64,000 bases of DNA from the NCBI RefSeq assembly GCF_004765815.2, contig NZ_SBIS02000014.1, positions 62,001 to 126,000 on the forward strand, in the 5' to 3' direction. A program made the translations under genes and the position numbers. The notes under the pieces are model-generated. The model searched no databases and was not told the origin of the DNA. It saw only the letters and a program-made list of their open reading frames with translations. Source of the DNA: Halorussus salinus. GTDB taxonomy: Archaea; Halobacteriota; Halobacteria; Halobacteriales; Haladaptataceae. This document shows positions 46,546 to 54,298 of the stretch, piece after piece (within the stretch, counting starts at the first letter, position 1; each line of letters starts with the position of its first letter).

Positions 46546-49071
46546 ATGAGCGAACTCACCCGGCGGGAGTGGTTGCGGTTGTCGGGAGTCACGGCGACTT
46601 CCGCGTTCGGCACCTCAACAGTCGCGGGCAGAATGTCGAACGAGGCTACCGCGACCACGTCAACGGCCGACTGGCAGTCGTTCCACAACGGTCCGACTAA
46701 TACCGGACACGCGAGAAACACCACCGGCCCCGGAAGCGGTGCCAGCCCGACGAAGGAGTACCACACCGCGGGAGGATACGAAGCGCCACCGATTATCGCC
46801 GACGGAATCATCTACGCTGCGAACAGGTACGGCGATCTCCTCGCGGTCGATACCACCGACGGAACACGAAACTGGAAGTTCGCGACCGGCGAGCAAATTC
46901 TGGCGTCACCGACGCTTCGCGATGGCACAATCTACGTGGGGGGTACGAACGAGAAACTGTACGCGATCGACGCGACGGACGGTAGCGAGGAGTGGACGTA
47001 CAGAACTGATGGGCAGGATGTCTCGGCTCCCACGGTCGCGGGCGGGTCCGTGTTCTTCGGAAGCTACGACCGGAACGTCTACTCCGTGGATGCCGTAGAT
47101 GGAACCGAGAACTGGCGGTTCGAGACGAGCGGGGTCCTCACGACCAGATCGCGGATATCCAACGCGCCAGCAGTTGCCGACGGTACAGTCTATGTCGGCA
47201 ACTTAGACAGGAGATTGTACGCGCTGGACGCAGCCGACGGCTCCAAGCGCTGGGAAGTAGCAAAAAGTGGGTACGTGTGGGCACCGGCTGTCGTCGACGA
47301 CACGGTGTATGCAGGTACGTCCGGTGGGAAAATCTATGCGTTCGACGCTAGCAGTGGTAAGCAACGCTGGTCGTTCGGCGGTCCACAACGGATGACGGCA
47401 CCAGCGGTTGCCGACGGTACCGTGTACGTCGGTCGGTACGAGGGGGCTCATCAAGGCGAATACGACGTTCGTCTGTACGCGCTCGATGCTGCCGACGGGA
47501 GCGAGCTGTGGCAGTTCACGACGGACGGGAAGATCGTACACTCACCGGTCGTCGCGGATGGTCGCGTGTACGTTTCCATCGACGACCCACCGAAGCTTCA
47601 AGTTGTAGATGCGGCCAGCGGGACCGAACTGGACGAGTATCCGGCCGGAGAGAGTACCGAATTCGGGTCGCTCGAACAGTTCACGGCCCCAATCGTTTCC
47701 GAGGGTACGCTCTACGTGGGTAGCGAAGACGGGAATCTTTGGGCAGTCGGTGACAGAGCGTCGTCGGGGAGTCCGCCGACTCCGGCGTTCGACCGTTCAC
47801 CAAAATCGCCGGAAGTCGATCAGTCGGTTACGTTCGACGCGTCTGCGTCGAGCGACCCCGACGGTACGATTGCGACCTACGAATGGGACTTCGACGGCGA
47901 CGGCTCCTTCGAGGTCCGAGGAGAGACGACCAGCCATACGTTCGAGAGTACGGGCGAATACGCCGTCACCCTACGCGTCACCGACGGTACCGGGAGGTCA
48001 GCAACGACAGAAACGATGGTCACCGTCTCGAAGTCCCCGTTCCAGCAGGTCAAGGAGTCCCACCTCTCGAAGGCCGAGGAGTTAGACGCGGCGGCGCTCA
48101 CCGACATGGACGCCGTCGAGCAAGCCCGGACCGCCAACGACGAGTACACGACCGCGGTCGAGAACGGCGACATCTCCGAAGAGACCGCGATAGACGCGCT
48201 ACAGCGGATTATCAGCGGTCTCGACACGACGCTCACGACGATCAGGAACATCGGCGGGAGACCGGAGTTCACCGGCGACGACCAGTACGACCTAACCCAG
48301 CAGATGGCCGTCCCCACCATCAACACGGGTATCGACCTCGCGCTGGGCGCGTTCACTATACTGAAGAAGTTGTCAGACGGTGCGAGCTTCTTCACGACGA
48401 GCGTCCTGAAGACGGCGAAGTCGCAGGTAGACGACGCCATCAAGTCGCTAACCAGCGGGATGTTCGGAAACGCAGTTGACGCCATCGGCATGATACGAGG
48501 GAGTGCCCCGACCATCGTCCAAGAGATACTGAAGGGCGTCGCACAGGCCGAGGTCGTGAGCATGGTCGAGGAGAAGGTGTCGGCGATTGCGGACACGGTC
48601 GCGGACGGCCTCCAAACGTACGCCGAGCAGGACATGTTGTCGCTCCTGCCGGGGGTCACGCAACCGTTCGTCGACGAACCCGCCGCGCTCGACGCTGGCG
48701 TCGGGTTCCTCTACGACTTCCTGTCGGCCGAGCGCCTCCGAGAGGACGGGCTGGCCGGGTCAACCAACGTCGCGTTACAGGAGGCCCGGAACGCCCAGTC
48801 GTCCATCGAGACCGAGGTGAAAGACACCGACAGCGTGATACAGGACGCCAAAGAGTGGAGTCAGGACCACAGTCTCGTCGGCTCGATAATCGAGTTCGTC
48901 CGAGCGCCGAGTCTGGAAGACGTACTCGACTCCGTAATCGGAGCTATCCTGACACTGACCGGAGGTGTGGCGAACGCCTTCGCGACGGGTGCCGGATTCG
49001 GTGCCCTCATCAAAATCAACGTGACACATCACATCGGCCTCGTCGAAAATATACGAGGTGAACCCTTATGA
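46546..49071 (+). CDS. Exported PQQ-like beta-propeller protein with PKD domain and helical C-terminus
   Basis: The product is 841 residues. A Tat motif (LTRREWLRLSG) is at the N-terminus. About seven to eight PQQ-type propeller repeats span about 45-405 (AxDAADGSxxW pattern). A PKD domain (about 415-500; ASASSDPDGTIATYEWDFDGDG) follows. The rest (about 500-841) is a long helical region with no recognised family. Base composition in the propeller part is visibly lower in GC than in neighbours, suggesting transfer. Its stop overlaps the next ATG (ATGA), and three genes form one operon. It is a probable surface protein of unknown role. Confidence 0.85.
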   Translation: MSELTRREWLRLSGVTATSAFGTSTVAGRMSNEATATTSTADWQSFHNGPTNTGHARNTTGPGSGASPTKEYHTAGGYEAPPIIADGIIYAANRYGDLLAVDTTDGTRNWKFATGEQILASPTLRDGTIYVGGTNEKLYAIDATDGSEEWTYRTDGQDVSAPTVAGGSVFFGSYDRNVYSVDAVDGTENWRFETSGVLTTRSRISNAPAVADGTVYVGNLDRRLYALDAADGSKRWEVAKSGYVWAPAVVDDTVYAGTSGGKIYAFDASSGKQRWSFGGPQRMTAPAVADGTVYVGRYEGAHQGEYDVRLYALDAADGSELWQFTTDGKIVHSPVVADGRVYVSIDDPPKLQVVDAASGTELDEYPAGESTEFGSLEQFTAPIVSEGTLYVGSEDGNLWAVGDRASSGSPPTPAFDRSPKSPEVDQSVTFDASASSDPDGTIATYEWDFDGDGSFEVRGETTSHTFESTGEYAVTLRVTDGTGRSATTETMVTVSKSPFQQVKESHLSKAEELDAAALTDMDAVEQARTANDEYTTAVENGDISEETAIDALQRIISGLDTTLTTIRNIGGRPEFTGDDQYDLTQQMAVPTINTGIDLALGAFTILKKLSDGASFFTTSVLKTAKSQVDDAIKSLTSGMFGNAVDAIGMIRGSAPTIVQEILKGVAQAEVVSMVEEKVSAIADTVADGLQTYAEQDMLSLLPGVTQPFVDEPAALDAGVGFLYDFLSAERLREDGLAGSTNVALQEARNAQSSIETEVKDTDSVIQDAKEWSQDHSLVGSIIEFVRAPSLEDVLDSVIGAILTLTGGVANAFATGAGFGALIKINVTHHIGLVENIRGEPL

Positions 49072-50072
49072 GCGGTCGGCGGACGGACGTACCCTCGTTG
49101 TTTCGGTCCTACCGGGAAGCACTGGAGTCCGAGGACCTGCCGCGGGCGGTCGAAGCGGCGGTCAGCATGGAAGAGACGGAGGCGGAGCCGACGGCGCTGG
49201 TCGAGGATTTCGTCGCGGCAGTCCGGAACGACGAGTTGGGACTCGCGCGTACCCTGCTCCAACAGATCGGTAGCGCCTACGAGCGGTTGGAGACGGCCGA
49301 ACAGGCACAGATACAGCGTGCGATTACCGCGGTCGAGGAGGGGTCGCTGTCGGCGTCGAAAGAGCAGCAACTGTTGAAGTTGACGCGGACTGCGACGCAG
49401 GCGAGCCTCACTCGGTCGGCGTTCCTCAACCAGTCCATCGCGCGAATCGAGTCCGAGAAGCTGGACGAAACGACCGTCGTGGACACGGCGAAACAGGCCA
49501 AAAACGTCGAGCAGGAACTCTCGACGGCGAAAGATACGACGGGCGGTATCGCGGACGGAATCAGCGTCTCCCCGACGCCGACGGTCCTGACCAACGGCGG
49601 TCCCGAGACCGTCGCGCGGGGCGAGTCGGCGGCACTGACCGTGACCGTCGGGAACGTGGGAAACGACGAGACCGACGCGCTCTCGTTGGAAGCCGACGCG
49701 GAGAGCGGGCTCTCGGTCCGTGACGAGAGCGTCTCGATACGCCCACTCTCCTCGGACGCCCGCGAGGAGGTCGCGGTCTCGGTGGTCGGAGACACGGCCG
49801 GAGAGCGAACCGTCACGCTCGACCTCAAGCGCGGCGACTCGACCGTCGAATCGGTCACGCAGACGATAACGGTGCTGAACGAGGCGAAGTCCGTTCGGGA
49901 GGCGGTCGTCGGCGGCGACAGGACGGTCCCGAACGAGACGGAGATACAGCAGTCCATCGCCTACTGGACCGAGGACGAAGTGATTCCCGGCACCGGCGGG
50001 AAGTCGATAACCACCGAGAAGCTACAGGAGTTCATCACGGAATGGGTCGAATCGAAGGGAGGGAGCAGTTGA
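49068..50072 (+). CDS. Operon partner with helical N-terminus and adhesion-like beta domain
   Basis: The product is 334 residues. No signal peptide is seen. Residues 1-165 are helical (SLFRSYREALES..., VEQELSTAKDTTGG). Residues about 168-270 form a beta-sandwich of CARDB/NEW3-like type (TVLTNGGPETVARGESAALT). The C-terminal part (about 290-334) is helical. It overlaps both neighbours by 4 and 1 bases, so it is produced with them. Its function is unknown; it may act inside the cell with the helical tail of the propeller protein. Confidence 0.75.
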   Translation: MSGRRTDVPSLFRSYREALESEDLPRAVEAAVSMEETEAEPTALVEDFVAAVRNDELGLARTLLQQIGSAYERLETAEQAQIQRAITAVEEGSLSASKEQQLLKLTRTATQASLTRSAFLNQSIARIESEKLDETTVVDTAKQAKNVEQELSTAKDTTGGIADGISVSPTPTVLTNGGPETVARGESAALTVTVGNVGNDETDALSLEADAESGLSVRDESVSIRPLSSDAREEVAVSVVGDTAGERTVTLDLKRGDSTVESVTQTITVLNEAKSVREAVVGGDRTVPNETEIQQSIAYWTEDEVIPGTGGKSITTEKLQEFITEWVESKGGSS

Positions 50073-50887
50073 TGTCGCGTTCGGCCCCCGGACGCGAGGT
50101 GGCCGCACTCGGGATAGCGCTTGTGGTATCGTCGGTTCTCCTCGGAGGGTCGGCGGTGGCCGCGACCAGTGGGACAGTCGAGGGGAGCGCCGTGGCCAAC
50201 GAGAACGTCGCGAACACCGAAGCCGAACTCGCGTTGAATATGAGTGGCCACGCCGAGGAAGTCGAGGAGGGATACGAGGTCCGACTCGAAGTCACGGTGC
50301 GGAACGAAGGCAACGGGACCAGTCCGGCACCCGTCTTCGACCTCGGACGCCTTCCCGACGGGTGGGCGGTCGCGTCTTGGTCGGGCTCTGGAGCTACGTA
50401 TCGGGAATCGACGAACGAGTGGCTCTGGACGGAAGTCGAATCCGAAGCCTCACGAGACCTGAGTATCACGATGACGGCGGATTCACGCACCGACTCGGCC
50501 ACGATATCCGGGGAAGTGACCGACGGATACGACCACCGGGCGACCGACGACATCCGAATCGAGACGGGGCGGGCCTCCTCGGGGGCCGGTGGTGGCGCTG
50601 GCGGCCAGAGTATCAGCGAAACTACGTCCACGAGCGAGCCGACCGAGACGGTCGAAGCAACCACGACCGTGGAAACGACCGCGACGACCGATGTGACGGG
50701 TTCTCGAACACCGACTTCGACGGTAGTCCCGACCACGTCTCGAACGCCGACGACGGCGACTCGGACGAATTGGACAGCCACGTCTCGAACGCCCTCGGAC
50801 ACGGCGATACCCGGATTCGGCCTCATAGGTGCCGTCGTTGCCATCGTTGGGCTATCGGTCGCTTCAGCGAGCAAGGCTGAAGAGTAG
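50072..50887 (+). CDS. Secreted protein with PGF-CTERM-like anchor
   Basis: The product is 271 residues. It starts at the ATG overlapping the upstream stop, with a GGAGGG ribosome site about 10 bases before. A Sec signal (about 1-34), a beta domain (about 45-165), a Thr/Ser-rich spacer (about 185-245) typical of glycosylated stalks, and a final PGFGLIGAVVAIVGLSVA segment resemble the PGF-CTERM signal processed by archaeosortase. The usual basic tail is weak. It could anchor the operon's proteins to the S-layer. Confidence 0.8.
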   Translation: MSRSAPGREVAALGIALVVSSVLLGGSAVAATSGTVEGSAVANENVANTEAELALNMSGHAEEVEEGYEVRLEVTVRNEGNGTSPAPVFDLGRLPDGWAVASWSGSGATYRESTNEWLWTEVESEASRDLSITMTADSRTDSATISGEVTDGYDHRATDDIRIETGRASSGAGGGAGGQSISETTSTSEPTETVEATTTVETTATTDVTGSRTPTSTVVPTTSRTPTTATRTNWTATSRTPSDTAIPGFGLIGAVVAIVGLSVASASKAEE

Positions 50888-51080
50888 TCGGTCGGAGAAG
50901 GAATTTCTTTGCTCCGGGGATGAACAAGTCGCTGTGAAGTTCGAACTGGGTGCGGACGCCGCCGGAGCGGCGTTCGCGGTGGTGCGAGCCAGCGACAGGC
51001 GAGCATGGCTCGAAAGTGTTCCAGAGGCACTGTGGTCTCCGCGGCAGTCTAACTTGTCCGGAGACTCGGTGGTCGATACG
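50888..51080. other. Spacer before the iteron array
   Basis: This GC-rich stretch has no convincing gene. It separates the secreted-protein operon from the partition module. Confidence 0.5.
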
Positions 51081-51095
51081 TATCTATAGAATAAA

Positions 51096-51168
51096 TATTT
51101 CAGCCAGTAATCTGAGATAGATACCTTAGAGATAAATCTTAGATAGACATCGTAGACAGCTTAGTTAG
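51096..51168. repeat. Iteron block A (13-bp period, degenerate)
   Basis: Eight-base boxes begin at 51096, 51109, 51122, 51135, 51148 and 51161, exactly 13 bases apart. The best are TACCTTAG (51122) and AATCTTAG (51135). They are degenerate forms of the TATCTTAG core of blocks B and C. Confidence 0.6.
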
Positions 51169-51297
51169 AAGTATTATTTACCGTCTATAGCGAGGCGGGA
51201 AGCGACAATCCGCGGGCCGAATCGGTTCCTACGAGTAAGGTACGCGGTCGTCCGAATCCATCTCGGTTCGGGAGCTTCCAAAAGCATCCCAGACAAT

Positions 51298-51344
51298 TAT
51301 CTTAGATATTTATCTTAGGCTCTTATCTTAGACGTTTATCTTAT
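51298..51344. repeat. Iteron block B (four TATCTTAG boxes, 13-bp period)
   Basis: TATCTTAG begins at 51298, 51311 and 51324, and TATCTTAT at 51337; all steps are exactly 13 bases. An inverted copy (TTAAGATA) is at 51356-51363. Strict spacing indicates cooperative binding by one protein, as in plasmid centromeres or iterons. Confidence 0.85.
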
Positions 51345-51451
51345 GTGAGTAGATGTTAAGATATGGTCGCAGAGCGGAGTTATCAGTCAAACGCACGAGT
51401 CAACCGGAGATGTAAGTCAAACACTGGCCCCAGATAGAAATCAAAGAACAG

Positions 51452-51524
51452 CGTCTTAGACTTGTATCTTAGATTTATGTCTTAGACAAGTATCTTAGCC
51501 ACCTAACTTACGTCTCTAACTTAG
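51452..51524. repeat. Iteron block C (six boxes, 13-bp period)
   Basis: Boxes begin at 51452, 51465, 51478, 51491, 51504 and 51517 (YRTCTTAG or TAACTTAG forms), every step being 13 bases, and a weak seventh lies at 51530. The block ends about 90 bases before the ParA start. AGTCAAAC/AGTCAACC boxes at 51385 and 51398 are also 13 apart. Confidence 0.85.
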
Positions 51525-51612
51525 AAAAGTAACACAGATAACAGTCATACGTGTCTTTCTTAGCAACCTTGTCTGACGAACTTTCATATCGGAGAAGGAC
51601 ACAGGCGTAGGT

Positions 51613-52488
51613 ATGCTGTCGTACACCGTCTACAGCGAGGCTGGCGGCGTCGGAAAGTCCACACTCGCCGCGAACCTCGCCGTCGCACACGCTCGCGCCG
51701 GTTTAGACGTTCTCGTGGTTCCGCTCGACCCGCAGGACGGCGACCTCAGCCGACTCCTCGGCGTGGACGACGAGCGCGCCGACGCTGACGTGGACAGCCT
51801 CGTTCGCCACATCATCGAGAGTCCGAAAGGTCCCTTCGAGGAACTCGTTCGAACCACGGAGGGCGTCGATGTCGTTCCGGAACACAACAACCTCTCGGAC
51901 CTGCCGGGCCACCTCGACCGCGAGCAGTCGAAGGCCGAACAGCTCGGGGACGCGTACAACATCTACGCGCAACTCCATCGCGTGCTAGACGAGGGCGAGG
52001 TCGGGAGCGAGTACGACGTTCTCATCTGTGACCCACCCGCTACCGAATCCGACCACCTCTACAACGCCATCTACGCGACGCGGAACCTCGTCATCCCCGT
52101 CGAGCCGTCGGCGAAGGGTCGGGCGTCGGTCGAAGGACTCCAGAACCTCGCGACGAACTTCGCCGAGCAGTTGGGCATTGACGTGGGCGTCTTGGCCGCC
52201 GTACCGAACGGCGTGAAGAACACGAGCGACCAGCGAGAGATGTTACGGGACATCGAGTTCACGACGCCCGAGACCATCGGCGACCGAACGTCGCTGATGG
52301 AAGGCTGCTGGAAACAGCAGTGTTCGGCATTCGAGTACGTCCGCGAGCATCGTGACCGGCGGCGCGACTACGAGGTCGAGACGCTGGCGCAACTGGACCG
52401 AATCGCGCGCCACTTGGAGTCGCAGGTCGGCGTGGACGCACCGCACCCGCCCGAGCCGGGCGCACTGAAACGCGAGGAGCCAGCATGA
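51613..52488 (+). CDS. ParA/SegA-type partition ATPase
   Basis: The product is 291 residues. The deviant Walker A is SEAGGVGKSTLAAN (8-21) with the ParA-type signature Gly and Lys. Asp residues in VVPLDPQDGDLSRLLG and LICDPPATESDHLYNA form the A' and B motifs. No N-terminal DNA-binding domain is present, as in small plasmid ParA/SegA. Such ATPases move replicons using a partner bound to centromere repeats. TATA-like CATATC lies about 27 bases upstream. The iteron array upstream and the overlapping partner gene (ATGA) support a complete partition locus. Confidence 0.9.
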   Translation: MLSYTVYSEAGGVGKSTLAANLAVAHARAGLDVLVVPLDPQDGDLSRLLGVDDERADADVDSLVRHIIESPKGPFEELVRTTEGVDVVPEHNNLSDLPGHLDREQSKAEQLGDAYNIYAQLHRVLDEGEVGSEYDVLICDPPATESDHLYNAIYATRNLVIPVEPSAKGRASVEGLQNLATNFAEQLGIDVGVLAAVPNGVKNTSDQREMLRDIEFTTPETIGDRTSLMEGCWKQQCSAFEYVREHRDRRRDYEVETLAQLDRIARHLESQVGVDAPHPPEPGALKREEPA

Positions 52489-53264
52489 ACGGGTTCAAAG
52501 ACGGCGCGTCGGCGGACAGTCCGTTCGGCGATACGACGGCGGAAGACGAAGCCGGGGACGACGGTGGGGAAGTGTCGTCGGAGGCTGAGGAACCGGACGG
52601 TGAGACGCGGACCGAAGAGAACGAGCCGGACGCCGAAGAGAACGAGCCGGATGCCAAGGAGAACGAGCCGGATGCCGAGGAGAACGGCCGTCTTACCGAG
52701 GAGAGCGACCCGAACGCCGAGAGAAGTGAGACGGATGACGGAGCGGATTCAACGGAGATAGCGGCGACAGCGAGGGAGTCAGCGACGGCGGTTGAAGAAT
52801 CGGCGGCGGGCGAAGAACCAGTCACGACCGAAGAGTCAGCCACGACCGAGCCGAGGGAGACGACGACCTCGGTGGAGGCGAGTAGCACAGGAGAAACAGT
52901 AACTTCGGAGGAGCCAGTGGATTCGGAGGAGCCAGTGGATTCGGAGAAGCCAACAGATTCGGAGGGGCCAGCAGGTGCGGAAGAGCCGACAGATTCCGAA
53001 GAAGCTGCTGGAGCTTCGATAGGTGGGAGCCTGCCGTGGATTTACCAGCGCGCGAGCATCACGGACGGCCGGGAGAAGACGGTCCAACTGCATCTGCGGT
53101 CGGCGACGCTGGACGAGCAGCGACGGGGCCTCGGCGAGATAGAGCGCCTCCTCGGCGAGTCGGTGAAGAAAGCGGACTTGCGGGAAGCTGCGTTCCTCGT
53201 CGGTCTCAGCCATCTCGGCGAAGTCGCCGGGACGCTCCGGGAGTGGGGCTACGATTTCGAGTAA
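52485..53264 (+). CDS. Acidic-tailed probable partition partner (centromere-binding candidate)
   Basis: The product is 259 residues, overlapping ParA by four bases. Residues 1-175 are disordered and extremely acidic, built from repeats of EENEPDA and SEEPVD/SEEP type. Residues about 178-259 form a compact helical domain (SLPWIYQRASITDGREKTVQ..., LREAAFLVGLSHLGEVAGTL). Repeats in the DNA (about 52616-52690 and 52900-52960) suggest slippage growth. No ParB/SegB homology is recognised; the role is inferred from its place downstream of ParA. The acidic arm may stimulate or block the ATPase or mimic DNA. Confidence 0.75.
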   Translation: MNGFKDGASADSPFGDTTAEDEAGDDGGEVSSEAEEPDGETRTEENEPDAEENEPDAKENEPDAEENGRLTEESDPNAERSETDDGADSTEIAATARESATAVEESAAGEEPVTTEESATTEPRETTTSVEASSTGETVTSEEPVDSEEPVDSEKPTDSEGPAGAEEPTDSEEAAGASIGGSLPWIYQRASITDGREKTVQLHLRSATLDEQRRGLGEIERLLGESVKKADLREAAFLVGLSHLGEVAGTLREWGYDFE

Positions 53265-53306
53265 CGGGGCTATCTCCGTATTCGGGGAGTAGGAGTAGTC
53301 GGGGAG

Positions 53307-53386
53307 TAGTCGGTGATTTTGAGGGGTAGTTGGTGGATTCGAGGGGTAGTCGGTGAATTCGAGGAGTGGTTGGTGATTCCCTCGGA
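53307..53386. repeat. 20-bp tandem repeat, four units
   Basis: Units begin at 53307, 53327, 53347 and 53367 with consensus TAGTYGGTGRATTCGAGGGG. The repeat is G/T-rich on the plus strand, just outside the outermost ORB. Confidence 0.8.
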
Positions 53387-53402
53387 CGGTGAGAGTCGGG
53401 AA

Positions 53403-53441
53403 AACCCCACCGAGTGACAGGTAGAACCCCACCGAGTGACA
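53403..53441. repeat. 17-bp direct repeat beside origin 1
   Basis: AACCCCACCGAGTGACA occurs at 53403-53419 and 53425-53441, 22 bases apart and 12 bases before ORB 1. Confidence 0.75.
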
Positions 53442-53452
53442 ATGGAACCCCC

Positions 53453-53475
53453 ACACCCCGTGTGCGAGATGAAAT
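53453..53475 (-). promoter_or_regulatory. Origin recognition box 1 (inverted)
   Basis: On the minus strand it reads ATTTCATCTCGCACACGGGG then TGT, identical to the consensus box. It faces ORB 2 across the AT-rich element. Confidence 0.85.
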
Positions 53476-53594
53476 CGGTAGAGGAGTGGGGAGGGGTCGG
53501 TCGTCATCGACGGCCGGGATAGACGCGGAAATGGCGTTTTTACGGAGAAAAGCGTCGGTGACCATAATTAGAACCGGTGAGAGGGGTGATTTGA

Positions 53595-53645
53595 AGGACT
53601 GTATTAATATAGAAATCTTTATATATGTGTCTCTTAAACTGAATC
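53595..53645. other. AT-rich duplex-unwinding element of origin 1
   Basis: This stretch (TATTAATATAGAAATC... TTTATATATG) is the most AT-rich part between the facing ORBs 1 and 2, the expected place for strand opening by Orc1/Cdc6 and MCM loading. Confidence 0.7.
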
Positions 53646-53659
53646 CGTACTGTACTTAC

Positions 53660-53694
53660 AGTATCACGAAACGTAAACAACGTGTCGTGATACT
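53660..53694. repeat. Inverted repeat beside the unwinding element
   Basis: AGTATCACGA (53660-53669) and TCGTGATACT (53685-53694) are perfect ten-base arms with a 15-base loop. Confidence 0.7.
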
Positions 53695-53830
53695 AACTCA
53701 TTCCGGCTCTCGATAATTCTACGTGTATTTTGCGGTCGTAACTCGTCTCTATCGGAAAATCGCTGGTTTTAGCCGCTCTACCGTCTTCACGACACCCCGT
53801 CTCCTCTCTCGAACCTCCACCCTATCGAGG

Positions 53831-53853
53831 ATTTCATCTCGCACACGGGGTGT
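53831..53853 (+). promoter_or_regulatory. Origin recognition box 2
   Basis: TTTCATCTCGCACACGGGG plus TGT, exact consensus. It continues into TGGGGG, giving the G-rich end typical of ORBs. Confidence 0.85.
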
Positions 53854-54102
53854 GGGGGTCGAACGAAACTATCCTGTACGACTTTCTTCGACTAACTTTC
53901 CTCGTGACTTGCTTCCACATTTCGATCTAACTTCTTTCCACTCGACTTCTGCTCGACTTCCGCTCAAATTCTACACCGTCACTCCTTCCACCTGACCGCT
54001 ACTGAACTCTATTCGATCGCTGACCGGCCTTCAACTGGGCGCTGACTAAACTCGACAGACCTGTCTTATCCGAATCGTCTAACCCCTCTCGTTCCTTCAC
54101 GA

Positions 54103-54125
54103 ATTTCATCTTGCACACGGAGGGT
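54103..54125 (+). promoter_or_regulatory. Origin recognition box 3 (variant)
   Basis: TTTCATCTTGCACACGG then AGGGT; two changes from consensus. Confidence 0.75.
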
Positions 54126-54133
54126 CACTCTCT

Positions 54134-54156
54134 ATTTCATCTCGCACACGGGGTGT
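54134..54156 (+). promoter_or_regulatory. Origin recognition box 4
   Basis: Exact consensus (TTTCATCTCGCACACGGGG then TGT), 31 bases after box 3, about three helical turns. Confidence 0.85.
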
Positions 54157-54240
54157 GTCTCCTCTATTTGACTTCGCCCGCGGTCCGACGACTCCCTTCG
54201 AAACCAACCACAAAGCGCCTTTACTGCCTGAATGCGGCGA

Positions 54241-54263
54241 ATTTAATCTCGCACACGGTACCC
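54241..54263 (+). promoter_or_regulatory. Origin recognition box 5 at the orc1/cdc6 promoter
   Basis: TTTAATCTCGCACACGG then TACCC. It lies directly before the TATA-like ACTATTTACC (54267-54276) of the orc gene, so Orc1/Cdc6 binding could autoregulate. Confidence 0.75.
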
Positions 54264-54298
54264 ACAACTATTTACCGAATGGACTACACCCCGATAAC

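Larger units (their letters stand above)
53265..54298. other. Replication origin region 1
   Basis: About 1 kb without a gene. From left to right it holds a 20-bp tandem repeat (53307-53386), a 17-bp direct repeat (53403 and 53425), an inverted ORB (53453), an AT-rich unwinding stretch (about 53595-53645), an inverted repeat (53660-53694), and four forward ORBs (53831, 54103, 54134, 54241). This is the arrangement of haloarchaeal origins: an AT-rich element flanked by inverted ORBs next to an orc1/cdc6 gene. Confidence 0.85.

Noticed and set aside
51096-51537. CRISPR array
   Set aside because: Repeats are eight-base boxes at 13-bp steps without spacers of 30-40 bases; no cas gene nearby.
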